In this document: positions 47,801 through 61,739 of the stretch, piece after piece | How positions within the stretch are numbered: the stretch's first letter is position 1 | Layout of the letters: the number at the start of each line of letters is the position of its first letter | Assembly (NCBI GenBank): GCA_050084985.1 | Contig: JBITNC010000001.1 | Coordinates: forward strand, 209,436,001 to 209,500,000 | Origin: Nageia nagi | Taxonomy: Eukaryota > Pinophyta | Direction of reading: 5' to 3' | DNA length: 64,000 bases | Made by a program: the position numbers and the translations under genes | The notes under the pieces: model-generated | Databases searched by the model: none | What the model saw: only the letters and a program-made list of their open reading frames with translations | What the model was told of the DNA's origin: nothing

Positions 47801-50800
47801 TCCACTTGGTTTTTTCATAGGTACCATATTAGATATCCAATCTGAATAATCTATAGGTTGTATAAATTTAGCTTCTAATAATTTTTGTTCTTCTTTTACC
47901 ATTAATGCTATAGTAGGATGCATTTTTCATAATTTTTGTTTAACAAGTTTAGCATCAGACTTTAATTCTAAATTATGTACTACTAATTTAGGATCTATTC
48001 TAAGCATGTCTGCATATGACCATGCAAATACCTTTTCTCATTCTTTTAATAAGGTTATAATTTCTTCTTGTTCATTTTATGTGAGGTTTAATCCTAATTG
48101 AATAATTTTAGGATTTTGATGATCATTACTAATATTTATTTCTAAGACTTTTTTAGTAAGCATATGCGACCCTTCTTCCAATTGATTTGGTACTGGTATC
48201 TAGCCGTTGTCGTTAACACTATATTCTTCATCATATTCTTAAGTTTGTTCATTCGTGCATACTTGATTTTCATAGGAACCAAATATGTGATCTACGTTTT
48301 TGAATTCATTTATCGAAGGATTAGATGATATAAGAGAGAAATCAACAATTACTTCATCTATAGAAGTATTGGCTATTATTTTGATTAAATTTTGATTTTC
48401 GTTAACTTCATCTATTTGTTCATTATTTTGATCTTCAATATCATTCTCTTTTATTGTAACCATATTTATCGATGGTATACTTGAATATGAAATGATTGAT
48501 GATTCAACATTTTTATTTATTTTTTCTTGTACATCACTTGGTAAGCATGAATGAGTCCAGGGTGGCTTAATATTATTAATAAAGAGCATTTTGACCCCTT
48601 CTAAGACATCCATTTCACTTAATTGTTCTTCTCTTATATCAATAATTTCTTGTACTATGGATTCTTTCTCTAAAATTTCTTCATTATAATCCAAATTCTC
48701 TTCTCTTGAATTTTCTAATTTAGTAAGATTTTTATATTCATTTTGATAACCTAATCCACTTTTATCAGTGGGATCTTGGTATCGTAATTCAATTATTTCT
48801 TGTGGACCCTATTCATATCGACCCAATCCTTGTCCTTGCCAATTACATTTGTTAAAATAGTTTAAGACAAATGTTCTTGAACATGGAGATAAATATTTCA
48901 TATCATTATTAAAATTTCTTTCATATGTTTGATTGGGTATTGTTGACATAAGATCTACTATTCCTACATAGATAAACATTGTCTAATTAGGTACTTCTCC
49001 TAAAGGTACTATTTGTCTAATTACACTAGGTGATTTGGATACTTTACCCACTTCTTGTGATGAAGGTATATCAAATACCACATCATCTACATCATATTCT
49101 CCCATCCCTAAATCCATTAATTTAACTTTTATTGGATATACATTGGATGAGTCATTATTAGATGTAGTATTCACTTGTTTTGATAAAGAAGCTCCATATT
49201 TTTCATCTAAAGTTTTAGCAACCTTTTTCCCAAGTATCTTTATCCTGTATAGCTATATCACCTTTTCCTTTTATGACTTCAGATTGATTCATATTTTTGT
49301 TCATTAATATGGTTGATAAATTAGGAGATGATAAGGTCACTTTATTTGGATCAAAAATTAAATTACAATGTGAATAAGGATCTAGATCTTTAAACACACA
49401 ATGAACTTTACCTTTATAAATGTATTTTAAACATCCATGATAAGTTGATAGAACACATTACATTTCTCTAATCCATGGGTGTCCTAAAAGAACGTTGTAT
49501 TGTATAATATTTCCTTCAATTATATGTAATAAAGTTTGAATAGTTTTAGCCCCTACTATAATCAGAAGCACTATTGATCCCAAAGTTGAACACACTGCAT
49601 CATTAAATACCCTAATTTGTAAAGAAGGAGCTAAGATAAGCGAATATGATAAATTCAAAATTTTGTTTGCAGCATCTGAAATTATATGTATAGTTGAACC
49701 CTCATCTATTAGAATTCTTTTAAATAATCTCCCATCTACTTTACCCATTATATGTAAAGGTGGATCAAGTCCGCCTAGTCCATCGTTATTTAATTTTTCT
49801 TATTCATAGAAGGTGATACTAGGTTGTTGAGATATCTTCAAACTTTCAACTATTGAAATAAAATTATCAGGGTTACTAACATCCACTTGAATTTCTTGTA
49901 GAATTTGATTCATAGCTTCCCTATAACTCTCAGACTATTGTAATAATTCAAATAAGGTCATCTTAACTAGAGACATTTTTAATTATCGTTGAAGAGCACC
50001 TTTTATCAAAACTTTAGGTTGTTGTGGAGGAGGTATAGGTTGTATATTAATTGGGTTTGATATTGATTGATTTTTTCATGGATCATCCTATTTATTCTGA
50101 TATTGTTGTGCTCTTGTAGCTATACCAATCATATGTATTGAATCATCTATAGTTCCTATAAATGGTATATCCTTATTATTCCATGTATAGTTCATTTGGT
50201 TTGGGATAATTACCACATTGTTAGCCTAATGTGAGGGTAAGGGGTTTTGATATATCCCTAAATTTTGATTCGAAGGCACAATAGGATTATCCACATCTAT
50301 TTTTCGACTATCTATCAAGTCTTGAATTTTATGTTGTAAAGTTTGACATTTATTTGTATTATGTCCCTTTTGCCTATGATAAGCACAAAATTCATTCTCC
50401 TTTTTCCATTTGCTTCCTTTAGCATTGGGATTTTCAAGTTTTATATTAGGTAATTTAATCATACCATTATCACACAATTTTTTAAGTATTTTAGCTAATG
50501 GTTCTGATAATGGGTTAAAATTTCTTTTAGGCTTAGGTTCAACATTTTCTTCAATTTTTGAAGCTTGACCAGAATTTTTTGTCATAGCTATTTGATTATT
50601 TTGTGGTTGTTTACTAATGTTTTCATATTGATTACCCTTTTTGTATTCTTTTTTCTTGAGTTTTAGTTCTCCATATTGAATTTTAACTCTTTCTATAACT
50701 ACTACCTGAGCAATAGCTTCATCAAAAGTTCTATGTTGTTGAATTTGGAGAACACTGGCTATTGGTCTTAAACAACTTTGACTAAATAATTTAATTAATT

Positions 50801-52750
50801 CCTCTTGTGGTATTGTATAAGGCATACTAGTGAGTATAGCCCACCATCTTGAGATGTAATCTTGTATAGAGGAAACTATTGTAATCTTGTATGATCAGTA
50901 ATTAAAGATCTTTCTTTAATACTGATTCTAAAATATTCTAGAAATTGATTAGCCAATTGTTCAAATGTTATATAAACTATGTATGGGTAAACTATTATAC
51001 CAATCTAAAGATTGACCTACGAGTGTCATAGGAAATATACATAACATTAATGAGTCATCATTAGCTATTTGATAACTAGAAAATGTAAATTTTCTCAAGT
51101 GTTCTTTGGGGTCTTATCTTCCCTTAAATGATTCTATTTTAGGAAATTCAAACCTATATGGTAGTTTCTTTTTTGGAACACTTGGATGAATAGGTTCATT
51201 GAGTCCTTGAACATTCTTTTTTCAATTTATAAAATCCTTCATAAAGTCTTCTAATTCTTTATCGGTTCTATGACCTTGAGTGTGTCTATGATATCTTCGA
51301 GTATTCAGATCCTTTTCTGAAATTGATCTTGAAGTGTAAGACTCATAGTCAGAAGGAAACTCTGACGGTGGTGGAGGTAATATTTTAAGAGGTGAATGTC
51401 ATCATAGAATAGGGATTCTAGGAGGCTTTTGGGATATACTTTTTCCATATAAATCTTTTCCTTTGTAATCAGGTTGTTTTGTTTGATTTTGGGTTTGTTC
51501 AACCCAACTTTTAATGGAATATTGCTTTTGTTTATCATTTAATTTTTGAAGTTCTAGTTCTTTATCCATTTCCTTTTGTAATAAAATAGCTATCTCTTTA
51601 TCCATCGCTTCTTGTTTGTCTAAGTAAGGATCTTGATATCTTTGTATTTGACTTCCTTCAGGAGTTTCTGGTTTCAAAATTTTTATTTTTTGATATTCAT
51701 CCCACTGTATTTATTTTTCTTTCTCCATATGTAGATATAGTTTCCTTCTTATTTTTTCCTTCTCTAATTCTTTAAGTTGTAATTCCTATAAACAAATTTG
51801 AATCTCATGTTCTTTATGAAGTCTTTTCTTTTCTTGTTCTAGGAACTCATTTCTTTCTTTGTTTGCTTGTTCCTATTCTATGAATTTCTTTTTATCTCTA
51901 AGAAGTTTATCGTCCATTTCTTTTAATTTATTTTCTTGTTCTTGAATTTTAATGAATTCATTAACTTTTCTAGTTTCTTCCTTTAGAAGATATTGCATCT
52001 CTACAGCCTTTTTAATATCATTAGCATATATTTTCGTGAATTTTTGACCAGCTTTTGTTTTATAAATTGTTGTTCTTCTAGTTCTTCATAAGAAAGTATC
52101 TCTTCTATTTTGAACTTAGATGTCCTTCTATTTAATCCTCCATTTGAAGAATAATATTTCTCCATTTGCTTCATTGAAGGAGCTCTTTGAGATAAATTAC
52201 TTGTAGGTATTAATACTTCATTTTTTCCTAATTTGAGAGATTTATGAGAAAAAGGAGATCCCTCTTTTTGGATTAAAGAACTAACTTTTTGACCATCTAA
52301 TAATAGACATATGACTCTTTCATATTTAACTTTATATGGCTCAATCTTTGGTACCGCTATGGTTTTGGCCCGAGATTTATCCTCATCAATTTCTAAGTTA
52401 TCACATCTTTGATTTAGTTTTTCTCTGTCTCCTAATAAACTAGAAGATACCTTAGGAATAACCCTATAATTAGCAATGCAATGATGAATTTCAATTAACT
52501 CTTCATCTAACACTTGCATTCTAGCCTTGGTAATAGGATCTTCTATACTTTGTCTTTGTAATCTAGATTGATCATAACCCCAATCCCAATCTTTACTTTC
52601 ATAACGAACTACCCGTGGATCTGATTCATCTAAAGGAGGTGGCCTCCTAACCAAAGACTCTATCAGATCCATATTATCTGAATCTATTTCTTGTATTTCA
52701 AGTGGGTGTTTTTGCATTTTCTTAGCGGTCATACTTCTAGTTTGAACCAT
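44834..52750 (-). pseudogene. Element B gag-pol (broken)
   Basis: ATG at 52748-52750 (MVQTRSMTAKKMQKH). Landmarks: first gag segment open to 52001; gag linker about 51400-51680; gag core about 50830-51200; zinc knuckle 50346-50387; protease DEGS at 49695-49706; RT with YVDD at 47481-47492; first RNase H about 46700-47057; archaeal-type RNase H about 46200-46620; integrase about 44834-46070, with the N-terminal His retained (THDGTCGGHF near 45885). It shares at least nine in-frame stops with A and has private stops where A has Gln or Arg codons. A deletion near 50865 removes part of the gag core. Confidence 0.9.
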
Positions 52751-53394
52751 TTTTTTTTTAGATATTATAAATAAACATTGTAAAAAAGAAACTCTATTTT
52801 TATCTTTTATATTATGTTTTCGAGAAAACAATTTAATGCACAAACATCCTATATGAAAACTTACTTTTAACGATGTGATTATCTTTTTTAACTTTTTCAC
52901 ATATTTTTAATGTCTGAGTTAAATGAACGATATGAGTTGTTCATTTTTAATCTTTTTAATCTTCCTAGTTTGTTTTGACTAGTCAAGTGTTAAACAAGGT
53001 AGGTTGGGTAATTCTAAGTAATGTTTACAAGTCTCTATGGATTTTGGCTTGGTTCTAGATGAGTCTCCTTTTTTGACTCCTACCTAAAGGAAAGTTACCT
53101 TGGTCATTACCTCCAAGTGTAACTGGCTCTATGGCTTCAAGTGTGTTATGTCGGTGGGTATAAAGAAGTAAGAATTAATGGTTGGTAGTGACATCCAACT
53201 CATTAATGTTCAATTATTCCTTTAAGGCCTTATGAAATGCATTTAAACAAGTAAAATACATTTATGCATACTACCCTCCCAAACATTCATGTCCATTTAC
53301 TTATCTTATCTTAATGTGATGCAATCAAAGTTTATTTTAAGTGAATCTTGACCTTAATAAACCCTGTTGTTCTTTTTAATTATAATGCAATTCA

Positions 53395-54125
53395 TTATCC
53401 AACCTCTTAATGATGTTCATTAACTCCTTCTAGCTATGGAAGTTTTATATGTGATAGATTCCCTCTTCTTACTAGTCACATATCTCTTCGACCTCCAATG
53501 GAGTGGTAAGAGCAAACTTAGTAAAAAGCCATTAAGTGTAGATAACTTAATTAAGTGAGGTTCAATTACTCCTCCAAGAGTCACATATCCCTTCAACCTC
53601 CAATGGAGTGGTAAGGGTAGACATCTTTAAGAGTGTTAATGTGAAGTATATTTCCAAATAAGATGTGAATAAATTTTACCTCTTTCACTTAACTTATTTC
53701 TGATCACTTAGGATCGCTTGAAGTGCAAAAGTGAGAGCATACTTTGTTAAGTGAAAGTACTTAGTGTATTTGAATCCTTCCAATTCGTTAACCTTTTAAT
53801 ATGATTTATACTACAAAAAACTCGATTTATTTTCCTTAAGTTCATTCCTTTTAATGTGATTCATTTACTCCTTCCAATTGTGGAAGTATTATGTGTAGTA
53901 AATTACCTCCTCTTACTAGTCACATATCCCTTCGACCTCCAATGGAGTGGTAAGGGAAAACTTGGTAAGAGTCATTATGTGTGGATAAATTAACCAAATT
54001 AATGATAGTGGGAATGTGAAAGAAAAGGAAAATTAATTACTCCTTATCAGGTCTATTCTAGTCACCTAAGATCACATGAAGCGCAAAGGGAGAGCATAAG
54101 TAGACAAGATAAAAAGTATTAATGT
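53395..54125 (-). other. Nested-hairpin modules in the element B leader
   Basis: Minus-strand equivalents of 3765-4470. All three modules are kept: CCCTT/AAGGG with CTCC/GGAG (near 53900-53960 and 53570-53640) and CTCTT/AAGAG with CTCC/GGAG (near 53480-53520). The first module here has the full GGAG arm that is mutated in A, and CTCTTAC pairs with GTAAGAG outside it. Confidence 0.55.
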
Positions 54126-54343
54126 GTATGTACCCTTCACCCAAAACATGAAAATAAATACATAACATTATACATAAAGTAAATTAATAAAAAATGTATT
54201 TAACCTTTTCTACCCATTCTTATATGCATTCTAGGCAAAGGAATCACATTCAAAAGTATCCTTCCATTTTAACAATATATTATATATTTTATTTTATTTT
54301 TTTAGAAATAACAAAAGGAGACAAAATGACCTAGAATATGAGT

Positions 54344-54505
54344 TACCAACATTTAAATAGAGATCGCTAGCATTTATTATGAGTCATCAATGTTCAATTC
54401 CAATCACTGGCATTTATAATGAAATTACTGATGTTTAGTCTAGATTGCTTTGTAAATTGCTAGCATTCCTTTTGAGTCACCGGTGTCTGATTCTAATTGC
54501 TGGCA
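54344..54505. promoter_or_regulatory. Nine-site phased motif array in the element B leader
   Basis: Cores start at 54344, 54365, 54385, 54405, 54426, 54446, 54458, 54478 and 54498, so seven of eight spacings are 20 or 21 bp. Examples are TACCAACA, CGCTAGCA, CATCAATG, CACTGGCA and CACCGGTG; only the site at 54446 breaks the YRYYRRYR pattern. Confidence 0.65.
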
Positions 54506-54661
54506 TTTCTACAACAGATTTCCTAAAAAGTATAGAACACAAAATTTAAAGTTAGTATATGGAAAAATTCAAATAAACTAGATAATAGAAAGGTAAAATC
54601 ATTTTTAACATAAATAAAAAAGCTCCCTATCAATAATGGAAGGGCCCTCCTAGCGCTAGAA

Positions 54662-55506
54662 TGTTGCAGTGAAAATAGAGTTGGAATGTAGAATAACATA
54701 AAATACAATTATTCTTAAAATTTCATTGAACCTCAAATTATGTAAAATAGGTAGAAATGTTGTAATGATAAAGTGATATTGATTTTCAGCTCAAACTACA
54801 ATTTGTCCTTGGAAGGGACTTTTACAAATGCCATTTTCCAAAATGAAGGTATTAGATCTTCATTGTTTTTGATTTGCTTACTTCTCTCCTTGATATGGAC
54901 AACCTGTAAATCCTACACACATGCAAAAGACAATAACATCAAATCATCTATGTATGACATGTATTGAATTGAAACTAGCATAAAATAATAAAAGGTATGA
55001 GCTCACAAGATTTTGGCAGCATTACCCTACTTCAAAAATGGGTCAAGATCCTATCTCTATTGCTTTGTATTGGCTTGTATTTATAGATTTTGGGTGAGAT
55101 GTTCCAAGGCTGGTAAGGGGAAGTGAAAATCCACCGTAGGTTGTAATTGACCCCCTTTATCCACATCATCTTGAAAGAATGAAATGTTTCAACTTTCTCT
55201 CACTATTTTGGTTTCTTGTTTGGCTGTTACAGAGTCACCAGCGATTACTAGGTGGACACCGACGATCATCTCCAAACATCGGACTATTTTAGGTCATTGG
55301 TGATTGGTTTTCAATTTTGTAACAATATTAAAATGACTGCCAAATAGCCAATTTTACCTAAAAAGAGTCATGTGACCACCCATTTTGCATGTACTCAATG
55401 GGAGCTATCCAATAATATGGTTTTTAAACCTATTTTATATTGTCATGAAGAGTTATAATTATTTCAATGTTTACTAGTTAAAAAGGGACATTTTTAGGTG
55501 TCTACA
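54662..55506 (-). repeat. 5' LTR of element B
   Basis: 845 bp, minus strand, start TGTAGACACC at 55506 and end TGCAACA at 54662. Motif cores include CACCAGCG (near 55228), CACCGACG and CATTGGTG. The primer-binding region follows at about 54641-54659 as TAGCGCTAGGAGGGCCC. Confidence 0.92.
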
Positions 55507-58500
55507 GGTTTGAACTCTTACATAGCAAGGAGGTATAGATTAATATTTTTCATTTCAAATATACTAAATGTAAGTACAATGCTTATATGATGTATATATT
55601 GATTTATTGGTTGAATAGATAAATCTTTGCATACCCCATGCCATGTATGCTCATGGGAGTCTAGCTTAGCAAATACCTTGAGATTCCCCTTAGCATTCTA
55701 CCACTTTCTTAGGCCTCTTAGAAAGTTTTAATGCACATTTTGGAAACCATAGGATGTTTAATAAGAAAGTGTGGAGTGGATATCCATTATGAATATATTT
55801 CCTTCCCCATGATTATATTATACTATTTCATTTAAACTTATAACCCTAGAATAGAGTGTCATTCCAAGTGTAGTTTCTCTTATTTTTGGCCAAGGAGTAG
55901 TGTAAAGGGAAGACAATTGAAATCTTTTATACAATCATTGTTAGTCAAATTATTGGCATATGATCCATACAAGGATAGTTCCCTCTATATTCATGCTCAT
56001 GTAGCCCCTTTTAGTATTCTAAAATTAGTAAGAGAGTGGTCACCTCACCCCTAGAATCAAACTAGGACCCCTCTCTCACATATGAGAAGTGCACATCATG
56101 ATATTCTATTAGAAGATCCTCCATTATATTCATTTTATTTTATTAATTATGTATTGAGTTGAGCATGAAACCTATAAGACATTTTATTGTTGATAATACT
56201 ATATCACTGATCCATGAGAGGGCATGATAGAATGGTCATATGTTGTATTTATCAAAATGAATAGCATGAAAGGAATAGAAATGTATCCATCAATACATGT
56301 AGTATATTTGCATTAGTTTGAAGTGATACAACATATAAAACTCCTTAAATTATTTTTGAAATATCACTGCAAGTAAAACCAAGGTAATAGGGATGTTTTT
56401 CATCCCAAATACTTAGTATATTTTTGTTAGGGCATAGTATGTTCCTCCCAACAAGGAGCCTTCCCATAAGTGTTACTACGAGACCATGTAAATCAATCTA
56501 TCATCACCAATACCTCAAAAAAAAATGTTCTAAATATAGTTTAATAACTTGATATTCTATGATAATAAGGATCAATGGATAAAGTTAAACTACATTCTTT
56601 CATATTATCCAATATTTGATAACATAGTAAAACTTTATGTTACACTAATGAGATGAAATTATATTATAATATTAATTATGTGAAGAAATAATATGTACAA
56701 GGATTGTTGAGGTTTATATTAATAGTGTGTTCAATAATATTTAGAATGAAATCAAATTTAAAATTGAATTATGAATTTTTGAGTATGAAGTGGTAATGAA
56801 ATTCCTTTGAATAAGGTTTGTGTGTATTGATTTGTTCTTGAATTTTCCATCATGTGACCAAGGAAAGGAGGTAGTCCTAGATAGGACACAAATCCTCTTG
56901 ATTTCCATAAAAATAGCTTTAAATGAAAGAGAATTCATGTAGAAAGACTCATTTGCATCATGGTCATAAACAAGAAAAGGGTTGACCAAATCCTCAAGAC
57001 TCAACACCTTCTTAGTACCCAATCCAATTTTCTTTGGATCGTTGGGAGAAGCTTAAAATATGAATATGGGAGAATCTAAATCAAAAATAAAAATATGAAT
57101 TAAATACTTTCTAAACCAAGCTTGGATATATCTACCATGTATTTGATCATTTAAGATTATAATGGAATCCTCATGTGATTAATAAGGTTTTAATTCATTA
57201 TGCTTTAGTATCATCATGCAACAAATTTTATATGGTATGCAAGTTTGATGAAATGATACTTGGTACCTACATGTAATCCATTAATGCTTATTTATATATG
57301 TATGTGGTATTATTTATCCTATGATATGTTTTCTATTTGAGGTTAGTAAAAATTGTTAGGTTAGAATTACAAATATAATTCTATATGAAGGTAGTAATGA
57401 GAAATGTAAAATAATGTAGTCAAGGGTAAAGAATGATGTCATTATGTGAATTATTGAATTATGCTTCTACTCATATAAAATCAAATGATACTTAGGAATG
57501 AATTTAACGGGATAGCCTTAGTGCCTCTACATAATACATATAATACAATAAAATAGTGACCTTTAACTTTGTAGTCATAGTCTTCTATCTTTCATGAATA
57601 TGGATTTATAAATACTATTGTCCTAACTTGATATTAAGATATAATTCACATTAAATAAAGAGAAAGGGTTCCTAATACAAGGATAACTATTTAAATATAC
57701 TATATATTAGTATAGGATAAAGTTAAATTGAACCCTAAGGATTGATAACCCTAGATCCTTGTAAATAGATCCTATAAAGGAACTTAGTACATTTGCATAA
57801 AAGTAAATAATATGAAGCTCAATTAATAAGGGATGTAAAAATCTAACTTAAAATAAGTAAACCCTAATATACTTAAAAAAAACATATGAATATAATCCAT
57901 ATTATGAAAGAGGGGTTTATTATACATCTTCTATTCAAAAATAAGTTGAAAATAATTGAAAAGATCTTAGGGATCCTTGAGTATCTAAAAGGGATGAAAA
58001 AGGGATTGAATGTGCTAGCCTAATAGTGATAAGATAAGAGTTACATAATAAGTGTTACTAAACATTAAGAGGAAAGAGGGAAGACTTATAAAATGATTAG
58101 GGATCAATAATATTTCTAGGAATAACTATTCAAATTTTAAGACATGGTTTTGGTGGTAAACTTTAATATTGTCTTGAAAAAATAATGGAGCTATCAACAA
58201 AAGTCCTAGTTAAAATTGGGAATAATCTAGGGTAAAATATAAACCCTATAATGATAGAATCAACCTAAAAAGGGAAATTATATACTATTTCAATGATGAA
58301 GGAAAATGATATGGAATATTTTTTATCCAAACTCCTACTTGCTAAATGAAAATTCAAAAGAATATACCTTGAGTGAGGACCACTTTATTTTGCACTTCCT
58401 TTTAATAAGTAGTTGGATTCAATGTCATCTCAAGGCATGTTACTAGACTTTGTATGTGAACTCTTATAAAATAGTATTAAGTACATAGTACCATGCATAT

Positions 58501-59450
58501 AGGATAATAGTAGTACTTCCAAATATCTTGTGTTACTTCTTAAACAAGCTTGGTTTGAATCTTCCTACATATGTTATTACTTTTGGGTTTATAAATATAA
58601 AGGATAGTTTATTTTCATGTATTTAGATAAAGGTAACACCTGATGCTCAGTATGAGCATGAAACATAGAAACCTTAATACTTGATATAGGATCAATTATT
58701 TTAGGATTGATAGAACATGGGTGGTTTTTATTTTATAATCTTGCTTACAATTTATTAGACTATACAAAACACTCAAGGGTATTTCTTAAATACCCATGGC
58801 TCCCCAAGATATGGGCATCATGGTGAGCCTAGATAATATATTTGGATAGGCTAATGTATCATATCCTTGATAGGATATTAGATGAGGATAGTAATCTATA
58901 AAACCATGATTATTGAGCAAGGGTAGTTTAGTAGTCATACTACTTAGAGTTTAGCAGATATGAGTATGACAACTATTCCATAGGCAATAATGTTTACCTA
59001 CTCATAAAGAAGTTTTTATAGGAAAAACTATTTGCTCTTATGAGTCAAAGGGTTATCATCAAGTGCTTATGCATAACCTAGTGGATGTGCATTCTCTCAG
59101 GTGATATGGGCCTCGAGAAAGAAACCATTATGTCATGTCTAAAATTTTTGTTACACAATTTGTGAAGTGGAAATGGTGGGGTCACATATGAGGCATATCT
59201 TCAATGGGATGAGTTTTGAGGAGTGAACACCAAAAGATATTTAATAAGGGTTTGTTGATTCATATTTTTTGCCAATCTTTCCATATGAGTGCTAACTAGC
59301 TAGCAGTGTTGATATGCTCATATAGATCACCTATCCATTCCTAGATCATTTGAGTATTTAATCTAATAAAAAAAATTAGGTATAAAATTTTATGGTTATT
59401 AATGTTAAGAATAGGTGAAAACATTATCAAGAATAGGTGGTAGCATGATA
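55507..59450. other. AT-rich DNA, possibly the 5' LTR of element D
   Basis: No recognisable protein domain on either strand. It ends immediately before the primer-binding site of element D, so at least its right part must be the LTR of D. How far the LTR extends cannot be decided because the 3' LTR is outside the window. Confidence 0.4.
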
Positions 59451-59451
59451 A

Positions 59452-59472
59452 TGGTATCAAAGTGTCAAGTTC
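59452..59472 (+). other. Primer-binding site of element D (initiator-Met tRNA type)
   Basis: TGGTATCAAAGTGTCAAG resembles the common plant PBS TGGTATCAGAGC complementary to the 3' end of initiator tRNA-Met, with decay at later positions. It sits directly upstream of the gag region. Confidence 0.65.
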
Positions 59473-59929
59473 AAAGTCTTAGTCCTATGGTCTATAACTA
59501 TTTTGTTATAATATTTTAGGAAGCTAAGATGAGTATGCTTGAGTCTAATAAAAATACCATTTTGTGGATTCAGATTATGGAAATCCCAAGATGTGTGATA
59601 AGAGCTTTGGGCAACCTATGATAAGGTGATAAAAATGGCCTTCCCATGAATATCAATGATAGGAAAACCAAAGAAATATTAGGGTCTAGAATGTAAGAAA
59701 TAGAATAATGAGAAATGCCAATAAAAGGGTTACCAATAATGATAATGAAAGTTCATTAAGTAATTCCATCAAAAATAATGGAGGAAAAGAAGCTATTAGG
59801 ATATTACAAAAGTAGGTGGTGGAGCAATAAGAGATAATAAACAATATGCTAAATTAGTAGGTTGAAACTCTAAGAGAAGGACCTATTCTAGGATAAGAAA
59901 GACCTAAAGGGATAGATGACTAGATTCAA

Positions 59930-60870
59930 GAAAGAATTGAGCAAGTACTTGTAGCAAACCTTAAGAAATCTCAAATCCCAAAATTTAATGGTAAAAAAGA
60001 AGTTGAACAAGTGGAAATATGGTTAGAAGAAGAAAAAACCTACTTCTTGATAAATAACTTATCACTAGAGACCAAAATGGTATGGGCTACATACATTTTT
60101 TAGGATATGGCACTAGAGTGGTGGAATGCACACAAGATTGAGCATGGGATATAGTACCTAAAGTGGTTGGAATTTATTGAATCATTTTGAAAGAGATTCA
60201 TTCCTTAGATTTACTATGATATAAAGTATGAGTAATATTATACTCTTCAACAAGGATCCATGAGTGTTCAGAACTACCATCAAAAATTTGTCAGGCTACT
60301 TAAATACATCTTAGAAGATAAGAATCACATGAAGTTCCATAGATTCCTTATGGGGTTATATCCCAAGATTAAAACTATGGTAAATGTATTTATACCTAAA
60401 ATGTTGTAAGAGGTGTATGACCTTGCCAAAAAGGGAAGAAAGTAATTTGGGTATCAAGAAGATCTTTGTGAACTATAATCTTCCAAATGAAAAAGATAAG
60501 GAAGTCTACCAAAAGATTAAAAGTATAAAGCATCAAGCCCAATATACGGGGAAAAAAATGATCAAGGATAATAATCATAGTTACAAGAATGGTAATTTTC
60601 CCAAATTTTAAGAAGAAGCCATTTGTAAATAAGGGTTTTAAGAAGGATTTTCAAAGGAGGAATCAATAGTTTTGTAAGCAAAATCATAACCTTGAGAGTG
60701 GAAACCAAGGTTTTAAAAACCATGGTCAAGGATTAACAAAACATAAAGGAAATTAGAATGCAACTAAAGATAAGTTCACAAAATAAAAAAAGGCTCCTTG
60801 ATATGGATACTAGAATTATTTTGAAGCTCACTATGCTAATCAATGTCCCCTAAAGATGGATCCATCTAAA
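59930..60870 (+). pseudogene. Element D gag (broken)
   Basis: Retrotrans_gag homology: SQIPKFNGKKEVEQVEIWLE (about 59970), MALEWWNAHK (60105), GSMSVQNYHQKFVRLLKYIL (60256) and HRFLMGLYPKIKT (60340). A knuckle remnant reads YFEAHYANQCP near 60818, with its first two Cys positions replaced by stop or Tyr. Multiple stops. Confidence 0.72.
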
Positions 60871-61739
60871 TAACATCAAATCTTTATAGCTATCAGATCA
60901 AGATAGAATAGAGGACAAGCCACACCTCTTCAAATCCATGGTAAAAAAATCTATAAATCTTTTATATTTTTTATATATTATGGTGTGATAGTTTTATTTC
61001 AAATTCTTTAGTTAAGGACATGTCAAAGGTACCAAATTTTTTGGTAAATAGGTGGCAAGTGGAGTTTGGATCAGGTTAGAAATACCTTGTTAGATAATGC
61101 TTTTGGGATTTGTATATGCTTCCTCCAATATTTTTCTTAGCAACTAATCATCTCTTATAAGTAAAAATTAGGTTTTTAAGATTTTCAAAATGGTTAATAT
61201 TTAGACACCTAGAAGGGGCCATTAACCCTAAAATTATAGGTAGGTGTTAATTTTATGTATCCAATCACCAAAAAATTAACATATGGTATGTATACACTTA
61301 TACCTTTTAGTTTAAATACTATATTTCATCCAAATTTTGAAACTAAGTCACCTTGATTTCTATAATTTTTTTTGGGAATTGATCCTTAGGAATAGCCCTA
61401 GGTTCCACTAGCCTCTTATGATATTATCTTAAGCATAGATTGGTTGATGGACCATAAAGAATTAATTGAGTTTTAGAAAAGATAGATAAAATAAATTGAT
61501 GTATCTTAAAATTGATACAAGTTGTATAATGATCAAGGATAGTTTGAGTCCTATTTGATCATAGCCATGCAAGTTAAAGAAGCATAAGGAAAAGAGAGAT
61601 GATCTATGCATTCAAAGTTAAAGAAGTGGAGCAAGAGGATAAGGAGGTAGAATTGCTAAGTACCCTATGTTTAGAGAATACAAAGATGTATTCCCTTAAG
61701 ATCTACTTGAAATACCGCTAAAATAAGAATTTGATTTCT

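Larger units (their letters stand above)
37660..55506 (-). mobile_element. Element B: second copy of the 17.8-kb Tat family, inverted
   Basis: LTRs at 37660-38508 (3', 849 bp) and 54662-55506 (5', 845 bp) on the minus strand, with the same internal order as element A and high similarity throughout. Total length is 17,847 bp against 17,846 bp for A. Its flanking pentamers differ from those of A, so the two are separate insertions and not an inverted duplication of one locus. Gag-pol, ORF3 and the PMD gene have stops, but B keeps longer open segments than A in places (for example 52001-52900 and 50226-50825). Confidence 0.95.

Noticed and set aside
56741-57022. 93-codon minus-strand frame
   Set aside because: Begins at TTG rather than ATG, has no recognisable domain, and lies in AT-rich LTR-like DNA.
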